Shown here: one piece after another, positions 1 to 5,496 of the stretch
Layout of the letters: each line of letters starts with the position of its first letter
How positions within the stretch are numbered: position 1 is the stretch's first letter
NCBI GenBank assembly: GCA_030635365.1
Contig: DAOVYZ010000268.1
Span: 1-5,496 of the forward strand
Origin: Bacteroidales bacterium
Lineage (GTDB): Bacteria > Bacteroidota > Bacteroidia > Bacteroidales > UBA12077
DNA length: 5,496 nucleotides
Direction: 5' to 3'
Position numbers and translations under genes: made by a program
Notes under the pieces: model-generated
Told to the model about the DNA's origin: nothing
The model's input: only the letters and a program-made list of their open reading frames with translations
Database searches by the model: none

Positions 1-174
1 GCATACCATATAAATTATTAGAGGTTGCCTTAAGAGTAAATGTTTTGGTATTATGATGGGAGTAGGAATAATATGCACTAAAAATATCGATTACTTTTTG
101 TTAATACCATAAATCCGCAAGCCGTGGCACGAATTTATTGATTGCCATTACTTTTTATTCTTAATATTTCAAAC
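1..174. other. Left-edge noncoding stretch, no gene assigned
   Basis: This lies downstream of the M14 carboxypeptidase stop codon. I find no convincing gene on either strand and no strong terminator hairpin. It holds a locally GC-rich patch at about 115-131 (tccgcaagccgtggcac) that stands out from the A/T-rich surroundings. An 8-bp inverted repeat (tggtatta at 46-53, taatacca at 102-109) flanks about 48 bp. On the minus strand one frame is open from about 94 to the window edge. In the same frame a short ATG-initiated stretch lies just upstream and is separated from it by a TAA stop (about 104-148). Neither part resembles a family I know. A dispersed noncoding repeat or a decayed gene end are possible, but unproven. 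Confidence 0.3.
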
Positions 175-1851
175 TTATTGTTTAACAATTTGTTTTGTAA
201 ACTGAAGTTTATCTGTAATGATTTGAATAAAATAAATACCATACGGTAAATTGGAAATACCATCTATTTTTATGATATTATCATTTTGAAGTTTAATTTT
301 CGATTGGAATATTTTCTCCCCGTTAGACTTATAAATATTAATATAAATTTGGCTAATATGATGATCTGAAAAATAAATTGAAATATGATCATAAAAAGGG
401 TTAGGAAATATGTTAATATTGTTTTTGTAAGTATTTTGTTTAAACAAAGAGATGGTATCCTCTTTTAGAATAAAGTTAACGTTTATATACTTATTCTCTT
501 CAATAACAATATTTTTAACTGTATCGTTATAATATCCGTTAGCACTTGCAATAATAGTATAGGTTTCCGGATTTATTAGCCTATGATAATCTCCATTATC
601 AGGATCGGTAAAAACCATTGAACTGTCAGTATCAGTATCATGGCTTTCGATTTTAATCATTGCATCTAATGAATTTCCTTCTGTATCTTTTACTGTGCCA
701 TGAACCCCATGTAAGCATTCTTCCATATAATCTAATAAAGCCAATTTATTATAATCCCAATAATCAGGAAGGCTTGATGAAGAAACTAGTTTGGTAGTTG
801 ATATTTCAAAAGTAACCTCTCTACTATTATGGAAATAGCAATAATAATCTTGCCTGCTACCATAAACAATATACCAATCGGCACCATTAGTAATTCCATT
901 GTTTTCGTCATCAAAATAGCCTGCCGGAGAATTATTTTGACAAGATGTAGCATAGTTCCGGCTAAGATTTATAAACCAACCATCGTCAGGATGCCTTCTG
1001 GATGTGTGGTCCCATGGATAATTTACTAATTCTATACCTCCATGAAAATTTCCTGATAGTACAAACCTATGTTGGTCAGCAAAATCCATCATCGCTTCTG
1101 TTTCAGGTTGCCAAATCTCGCCATCGGGATGAGATCCTATTACAGCATCAGGGAAATTCCTGTTTAGATCAATACCATTAGCATTTGATCTGGTAGAGGT
1201 ATTTCCTATAATATCATTTCCTCCTGCATATGTTCCATCAGGGTTAGCATTTGGGTTAATATATATTTCTATGCTATCAATAAGATTAGTAATATCAGCT
1301 ACTGTACCATAACCAGTTAATAAAGAATCAATAAGTCTCAACATTAACACCATACCGGTGGTTTCGTCGCCATGCATAGTACTCGTGTAGAAAAACTCAG
1401 GTTCGTTTTCTTCAATGCTAATATTATCAGTAATTTTTAGAACCAGTAAATCTCTTCCGTTAACTGTTGGCCCTATATTAACTACTTTACAAATTGCGGG
1501 ATATGAGCTGGCATAATTATTCATCATTTCAACGTACACATCATAAGTAGGGTATTTATTCCAATTTGTCATTTCAGCAGTAGTAGTTGCCATTTCAGCT
1601 TTTAATGATTTTTCTGATTTTGATATTAGGATGTGCTTGTGATTTATGGATTTGAATCTTTTAAAATTCTTGTCAGTTGCGTAAGCAAATATTGTATCAT
1701 TTATTACATTGTCAATGGAGATAATTCTTGTTAACTCACTAATCTCTGTTTTGTTTTCTATGTTAAACTTAAAATAATATTCTTTAAAATTTTGGCATAA
1801 ACCGGTTAAACCGGAAAGCATTATGAATAATATGATAACTATGTTCTTCAT
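175..1851 (-). CDS. Secreted M14 zinc carboxypeptidase (N/E-type) with T9SS sorting domain
   Basis: A 558-residue metallocarboxypeptidase expected to remove C-terminal residues from peptides outside the cell. Residues 1-19 form a signal peptide (MKN plus a hydrophobic core, cleavage probably near C19/Q20). Residues 20-96 are a pro-region-like segment. The catalytic domain spans about 97-380. The zinc ligands are H160 and E163 (motif HGDE) and H270 (GNFHGG). Substrate-binding N230-R231 lie in DLNRNFPD. The likely Y248 equivalent is Y327 (ADWYIVYG), and the general base is E349 (EVTFEIS). The signatures RSNANGIDLNRNFPD, NYPWD and NGITNGADWY are those of the N/E (M14B) subfamily, whose animal members prefer C-terminal Arg/Lys; that specificity is only inferred here. 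Residues 381-463 form a transthyretin-like carboxypeptidase regulatory domain, as usual in this subfamily. Residues about 475-558 are a type A T9SS sorting domain (IFPNP, LPYGIYFIQI, KQIVK). The expected Cys-Cys after the catalytic Glu is replaced by Thr-Thr. The gene probably has its own promoter, since a terminator lies between it and the upstream protease. Confidence 0.95.
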   Translation of the reverse strand: MKNIVIILFIMLSGLTGLCQNFKEYYFKFNIENKTEISELTRIISIDNVINDTIFAYATDKNFKRFKSINHKHILISKSEKSLKAEMATTTAEMTNWNKYPTYDVYVEMMNNYASSYPAICKVVNIGPTVNGRDLLVLKITDNISIEENEPEFFYTSTMHGDETTGMVLMLRLIDSLLTGYGTVADITNLIDSIEIYINPNANPDGTYAGGNDIIGNTSTRSNANGIDLNRNFPDAVIGSHPDGEIWQPETEAMMDFADQHRFVLSGNFHGGIELVNYPWDHTSRRHPDDGWFINLSRNYATSCQNNSPAGYFDDENNGITNGADWYIVYGSRQDYYCYFHNSREVTFEISTTKLVSSSSLPDYWDYNKLALLDYMEECLHGVHGTVKDTEGNSLDAMIKIESHDTDTDSSMVFTDPDNGDYHRLINPETYTIIASANGYYNDTVKNIVIEENKYINVNFILKEDTISLFKQNTYKNNINIFPNPFYDHISIYFSDHHISQIYINIYKSNGEKIFQSKIKLQNDNIIKIDGISNLPYGIYFIQIITDKLQFTKQIVKQ

Positions 1852-2133
1852 TATAAAATAATAACGATATTTATATTGCGCAAGTTACAAATTTAAATAA
1901 TTAAAATATTAGATGAAGCTTTTATGAAACTTACTTTACACGGTTAGTTAAAACCGGATTATGCATTTAAAGTGAAAATAATCTGTTAACTAAAGGATTT
2001 CTTAGCTTCTCAGAATAATAAAAGTAAACCCTTTAGGTTCAACGAGTTTCTAATGCAAAGCAATAGAAATTGATTAGTTATCAATCAAATACCAGCTTTA
2101 TTGAAAATTCTAATGCATAATACGAGTTAAATT
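1852..2133. other. Intergenic region between M14 gene and C1 protease terminator
   Basis: This gap contains no supportable gene. Both strands are broken by frequent stops, and the only ATG-started frames are a few codons long. It should hold the 5' leader and promoter of the M14 gene at its left end, which is listed separately. A weak 5-bp hairpin (cggtt at 1941-1945, aaccg at 1952-1956) has no T-run on either side and is not called as a terminator. I see no RNA gene or riboswitch. Confidence 0.5.
1888..1917 (-). promoter_or_regulatory. Candidate Bacteroidota promoter for the M14 gene
   Basis: Read on the minus strand, TAAATTTG at 1895-1888 matches the Bacteroidota primary-sigma -7 consensus TAnnTTTG exactly. 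The -33 element would be TTTG some 19-23 bases upstream. The nearest candidate is the poor match TTCA at 1917-1914, with an 18-base spacer. Transcription would start around 1882, leaving a leader of about 30 bases before the ATG at 1851. In A/T-rich DNA an 8-base degenerate match can occur by chance. The placement is supported mainly by its position downstream of a terminator and just ahead of the gene. Confidence 0.4.
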
Positions 2134-2165
2134 AAAAAAGGTAGGCTAATTAATCAGCCTACCTT
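2134..2165 (-). terminator. Intrinsic terminator after the C1 protease gene
   Basis: On the minus strand AAGGTAGGCT (2165-2156) and AGCCTACCTT (2147-2138) form a perfect 10-bp stem around an 8-base loop (GATTAATT). A run of T follows, from the A-run at 2134-2139 on the plus strand. The hairpin begins 22 bp after the stop codon of the C1 protease, so it should end the serpin-protease transcript and separate it from the M14 gene. The plus-strand reading has only TTATAAAT after the stem, so the leftward direction is favoured. Confidence 0.88.
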
Positions 2166-2187
2166 ATAAATGGATTTATATAATTAA

Positions 2188-4746
2188 TTATTTTACGATT
2201 ATTGGTAATGAATATTGATTATTTTCTGTAACAACACGAACAATAAATATCCCTTTACGGTCTATAGTGATATTATATTCACTTTTATTTATTTCCCCGT
2301 TACAACTATATATTACAGAGCCATCCATAGCTATTACTTTTATATTCATATTTTCATACCCGTCTTCGAGCTTAGATATATTTAATCTAAAATCTCCACT
2401 AGATGGGTTAGGAATAGCTTTTATAAAATCATTAACTTGTAAGTTATTCTCAATGCCGGTTTGCCATTCTTCTGCAACTTTTATTGTGCATTGCCCTTCC
2501 TTTCCTCCTGCACTACCATCCATTTGAAGCCAATATGTTTTACCAACAGTTAAACCTTCTACTTTGTCTATTTTTGCATCAAAGTCCTGGCTATCTACAT
2601 CATCATTAGCTGCAATAAGGGTATATTTTGTATCATCGCCACTTATAATATCATCACAGGTTTCTGCATCGTAAACTGCTATCTGGTTGTCAAATCCACT
2701 GGTTGTAATCGATACAGCTTTCGTGGCAGGAGCAACAAACTTAAACCAAACACTATTTTGTAGTCCACCTTCACTGCACCAATGCAATGGATCAGTACAA
2801 GCATTTGTTCCTGATGTGTCAGGAAATGGTTCATTGGTTTCTACGGTTGCAGCCACATTAGAAAATGGCCCTCCCTGTTGATCTATAGTTAAAGTAATGG
2901 CGTCACAAACGTTGTCATTATCAGGCCCTTCTATAACTGTTACTTTTACTGAATCAGTATAAGAACAACTTCCCATACTGCCGGTAACATAATATGTCAT
3001 ACTTGCATCCGGAGATATTTTGATAGATGAACTTGTATTACTGCCAATAATAGAATCCACAGGGCTCCAGGTATAAGTATCACCTCCATTTACATATATT
3101 TCAGTTGTATCATTTATTCTTAAATTAATTTCATCAAATAAGCTTAAATTAATTTCGTTTACAACATTTATATATTCATAGTTTTCCAAAGAATCTTTAT
3201 TTACACCATCCTCAACTACTAATTTAATTGTTTTAAACCCCAATGATGCATAAGTAACAGTGTGAGGCCCCTCCGTTGAAGCAGTTGCCGGTGTAGCTTC
3301 TTCGCCAAAATCCCATTGGTAGCTTGTAATTGTTCCTATTGAGTTGCTGGTAAATGTAACATCACTATCATCGCAAATTGTTCTTCTGTCAGATGTAAAT
3401 GAGGCTTTCAAATCTTCTTTTGTCCCATATGCTCTTATGCACAAATCAATTTTCCTGTCAGTATCACTTCCAAGAGCAGTCCATTTATCGCCTTCATCAC
3501 TAAACCAACATACTCCTGATTTTATTGCAGGTAAAGCATAATCTGTAATTACTTTTTCAACAGGGATCGGATATTTATCTCCCGGAGTATAATATTCTAT
3601 TTTAATATAAAAATCTCCGTTAGCAGTAAATGGCACATCAAAAGTACTGTAACCGGGGTATTCTGCAAAAATACCATACGCTTTAGCCAAAGTATCTGTT
3701 AAAACATCTCCTGTTTTTGTACCAAAAATCTCAATATCAATTATTGAATTTGTAGCACCTATGTATGTTCCAATTTGTGTAAAATAATGTTCTTCTGATA
3801 CATTATATTTTATTAATCCATAATCATTATAGTCACCAAAACCATATGAATTGATTTCACCAAATTTATCTATCATTAATAATGTGTCAATAGTATTTAG
3901 TTCTTTTCTAATAGGATATATTGTAGCACTTTTTAAAGCATGAATATCGTTATAAGACATATAGAAATAACCATTATCCCCCCATGAGTTACCCCAGCTA
4001 TTTTTAATAATCCATGCTCCGGTGCCTCCCGATGTTACTTTACTATTATCCCAGCCTACTAAAAGTACACTATGGTCAGTCTTTTCATTACCTGAATAGT
4101 AATAAGTGTTGTTGCCGCTGTTGAAGTACTGATTATCTGCGTAATAAGACACTGTAATTCCACCATAGTTCATTAAATAATATTTTATTACATCAGGATC
4201 CCTGGGTAAGAAGATACTTTCAGTAACATAAAATTGAGGGGTTAAACCGGTTGCAGAACACGAAAAATCAGTATCACTGTAAGGGTCTTGTGGTTCGTTT
4301 AATGGCCCGCTTAATCGACTATAATAAGCCGTTGCCATTCCTTGATTTCCACCTTCGTCCCATTCAAACCCATGACAAGTAGCCATATTATGTTCGGATA
4401 GATTTAACTCACCAAAACCTAGTTTCATGCTACGTGACTCTACGGCACCAATAGCCGAAAAACTCCAACAATGACCCGCATTACCTTGATTTTTAACATA
4501 ACTAACAAGTCCTTCGGTTCTTAAATCATAGGAACTGGGAAATGATAACTTACTTATTTTATCACTTACTTCTTTTGAAAATACATAAGTCGTTGGTGCC
4601 GGAATTATCGAATTCCCTTTATTTTTTTTCTTATCTTCCATAAATTTTATGAAATCCTCATTTAAGGGAGCTTGTTGAGGTTCCTGAGCAAACATGCTGC
4701 AGAAATAGAATGTAGCAATTAATGCAATAGTAAATGTTCGTTTCAT
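2188..4746 (-). CDS. Secreted papain-family (C1) cysteine protease, multidomain, T9SS-exported
   Basis: An 852-residue extracellular cysteine endopeptidase. Residues 1-20 are a signal peptide ending in SMFA before Q21. Residues 21-69 are a short pro-segment, too short for the usual I29 inhibitor prodomain. The C1 domain spans about 70-278, opening with FPSSYDLRTEG. Q87 forms the oxyanion hole, C93 is the nucleophile (QGNAGHCWSFSA), H225 is the catalytic His (TDHSVLLVGWD) and N249 orients it (KNSWGNSWGDNGYF). Ala90 replaces the Cys usual in plant and animal enzymes at this motif. Residues about 285-442 match the lectin-like domain that follows C1 in many bacterial and archaeal homologues (KYPIPVE and an LCIRAYG end). 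Residues about 447-530 are a PKD domain (SYQWDFG). Residues 531-606 are an Ig-like segment (TYTWSP, TYYVTG). Residues 608-760 resemble a bacterial pre-peptidase C-terminal domain (NVCDAITLT, SVWFKFVAPA, YWLQMDG). Residues about 775-852 are a T9SS type A sorting domain (AIPNPSSGDF, IFIVRVV). The serpin gene ends 34 bp upstream, and co-transcription is likely. The start is set by the signal peptide; no Shine-Dalgarno is present, as usual in this phylum. Confidence 0.95.
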   Translation of the reverse strand: MKRTFTIALIATFYFCSMFAQEPQQAPLNEDFIKFMEDKKKNKGNSIIPAPTTYVFSKEVSDKISKLSFPSSYDLRTEGLVSYVKNQGNAGHCWSFSAIGAVESRSMKLGFGELNLSEHNMATCHGFEWDEGGNQGMATAYYSRLSGPLNEPQDPYSDTDFSCSATGLTPQFYVTESIFLPRDPDVIKYYLMNYGGITVSYYADNQYFNSGNNTYYYSGNEKTDHSVLLVGWDNSKVTSGGTGAWIIKNSWGNSWGDNGYFYMSYNDIHALKSATIYPIRKELNTIDTLLMIDKFGEINSYGFGDYNDYGLIKYNVSEEHYFTQIGTYIGATNSIIDIEIFGTKTGDVLTDTLAKAYGIFAEYPGYSTFDVPFTANGDFYIKIEYYTPGDKYPIPVEKVITDYALPAIKSGVCWFSDEGDKWTALGSDTDRKIDLCIRAYGTKEDLKASFTSDRRTICDDSDVTFTSNSIGTITSYQWDFGEEATPATASTEGPHTVTYASLGFKTIKLVVEDGVNKDSLENYEYINVVNEINLSLFDEINLRINDTTEIYVNGGDTYTWSPVDSIIGSNTSSSIKISPDASMTYYVTGSMGSCSYTDSVKVTVIEGPDNDNVCDAITLTIDQQGGPFSNVAATVETNEPFPDTSGTNACTDPLHWCSEGGLQNSVWFKFVAPATKAVSITTSGFDNQIAVYDAETCDDIISGDDTKYTLIAANDDVDSQDFDAKIDKVEGLTVGKTYWLQMDGSAGGKEGQCTIKVAEEWQTGIENNLQVNDFIKAIPNPSSGDFRLNISKLEDGYENMNIKVIAMDGSVIYSCNGEINKSEYNITIDRKGIFIVRVVTENNQYSLPIIVK

Positions 4747-4780
4747 ATTAGTTCATTTTAGGTTAGTTATTTTTGGTTAA

Positions 4781-5496
4781 TTATAAATTGGGATTTGTTA
4801 CCTTTCCTATGAAATATATTGTGTTATATTTTTTGTTTCTAATAATATATATGAATGGGCAATTTGCCTTAAACTCAACAGTTTCTAATTGTGATGCTGT
4901 TTTTCTCATTACAACTGCTGTAGCTGCTGCAGCTTCCGTTCCGTTTTCGTCAATACTTATGTTTGCTTTATGCACAACCTTATTAATAAATAGCTTTTCA
5001 TTTTCAGTTATTCCTGAAAAGTCAGCAGAACCGGTAAAGGCATCTTCAATTCCTAGTTTTTTTAAAGTGTTTTCTAAGTCAAATTCTGATTCTAAGTCAA
5101 ATTTAGGCAAAGATAAATATACATGAAATTTTTCTAACTTTTCTGATATGTCCTTATAATATTCGTAGCTAAGTTTTTTTTCCAATTTTATAAGTTTCTT
5201 AAATGATTTTGGAAGTATTATAGAAAAAACAAAATTTGTATTGGAGTATGGAATATCAACTATTTTTGAGTATTTGTCCTCATAATAGTAAGCACTTATT
5301 TTACTATTCATGAATACAACATTTTCATATTCTTTTTTTGCAACCTGAAAATCTTCTTTGGTATTATTTTCCTTTTTAAATTTCTTGTTCCAAAACCCAG
5401 TAAAATATAAGGCATTAACTAATACTAGTTTTGTTCCTTTATCAATTGAGCTTGGTTTTAATAAGTTTTCTATTTTATTATTTGTTTGATTTTTAA
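4781..5496 (-). CDS. Serpin-family protease inhibitor (5' end outside window)
   Basis: This is the C-terminal 237 residues of a serpin. The frame stays open to the window edge, so the Met codon at 5311 is internal and not the start. Residues coded just upstream of it read as core serpin sequence (QTNNKIENLL, TKLVLVNALYF, TGFW). About 130-170 N-terminal residues are missing, judged from a usual length of 370-400. Other landmarks are SLPKFDLESEFDL, LKKLGIEDAF, FINKVVHKANISIDENG and the C-terminal signature FIYIIRN...FIGKVTNP. The hinge ENGTEAAAATA (P17-P7) has the small residues needed for loop insertion, so the protein should be inhibitory. By alignment with antithrombin, which has the same loop length to FKAN(x)PF, P4-P1 is M-R-K-T and P1' is Ala. 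Coordinates of P17-P1' are 4948-4895. No T9SS sorting domain follows. Whether it carries a lipoprotein or other signal peptide cannot be seen. It precedes the C1 protease by 34 bp with no terminator between, which suggests one transcript. Confidence 0.95.
   Translation of the reverse strand, partial: KNQTNNKIENLLKPSSIDKGTKLVLVNALYFTGFWNKKFKKENNTKEDFQVAKKEYENVVFMNSKISAYYYEDKYSKIVDIPYSNTNFVFSIILPKSFKKLIKLEKKLSYEYYKDISEKLEKFHVYLSLPKFDLESEFDLENTLKKLGIEDAFTGSADFSGITENEKLFINKVVHKANISIDENGTEAAAATAVVMRKTASQLETVEFKANCPFIYIIRNKKYNTIYFIGKVTNPNL

Noticed and set aside
829..1029. Plus-strand open frame of 66 codons
   Set aside because: It is antisense to the M14 catalytic domain, with no recognisable motif and no independent start signal.
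1941..1956. Hairpin cggtt/aaccg as a terminator or operator
   Set aside because: It has only five base pairs and no T-run on either side, and no gene end lies close to it.
2267..3541. Three plus-strand open frames of 64-86 codons (2267-2527, 2687-2881, 3344-3541)
   Set aside because: All are antisense to well-defined domains of the C1 protease and resemble no family.
4748..4756. Two-codon minus-strand mini-frame ATG-AAC-TAA ending one base before the C1 protease ATG, as a possible translational regulator
   Set aside because: Such a short match is expected by chance in A/T-rich DNA, and nothing else in the 34-bp gap supports leader control.
4773..5126. Plus-strand open frame of 117 codons with a hydrophobic N-terminal part, superficially like a small membrane protein
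   Set aside because: It lies antisense to conserved serpin codons, including the hinge and C-terminal signature. The hydrophobicity comes from the complement of the serpin's charged and Ala-rich codons.
4781..5311. Reading the serpin as a complete 176-residue protein starting at the Met at 5311
   Set aside because: The frame continues upstream to the window edge with clear serpin core sequence (TKLVLVNALYF, TGFW), so that Met is internal and the gene is cut by the window.
1..5496. CRISPR array, tRNA, rRNA, insertion sequence or attachment site
   Set aside because: I found no regularly spaced repeats, no tRNA-like cloverleaf, no rRNA-like sequence and no transposase motif on either strand.

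Overview
The window looks like chromosomal DNA from a low-GC member of the Bacteroidota, with a roughly one-third GC composition judged by eye. Three things point there. Two of the three proteins end in a type A C-terminal sorting domain of the type IX secretion system (T9SS). Start regions are A/T-rich and lack Shine-Dalgarno sites. One upstream region carries a TAnnTTTG-type -7 promoter element. I cannot name the species; a free-living or marine Bacteroidia/Flavobacteriia-like organism would fit.

All genes read leftward on the minus strand. In transcription order they are: (1) the C-terminal part of a serpin (4781-5496), whose 5' end lies outside the window; (2) after only 34 bp, a complete 852-residue secreted papain-family (C1) cysteine protease with lectin-like, PKD, Ig-like, PPC-like and T9SS sorting domains (2188-4746); (3) a clear intrinsic terminator 22 bp after its stop codon (2134-2165); (4) a noncoding gap with a candidate promoter (1888-1917); (5) a complete 558-residue secreted M14 zinc carboxypeptidase of the N/E type with a transthyretin-like domain and a T9SS sorting domain (175-1851); (6) 174 bp at the left edge with no assignable gene.

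The unit reads as an extracellular proteolysis locus. The C1 endopeptidase would make internal cuts and the M14 enzyme would trim C-terminal residues, probably basic ones. Both would be exported and attached or released by the T9SS. The serpin has an intact inhibitory hinge and no sorting domain. It is placed as the probable first gene of a two-gene transcript with the C1 protease, ending at the shared terminator. This suggests an inhibitor-protease pair, similar in logic to the staphostatin/staphopain and Spi/SpeB pairs but built from a serpin. That pairing is the most interesting hypothesis in the window. It is inferred from gene context and not shown directly by the sequence.
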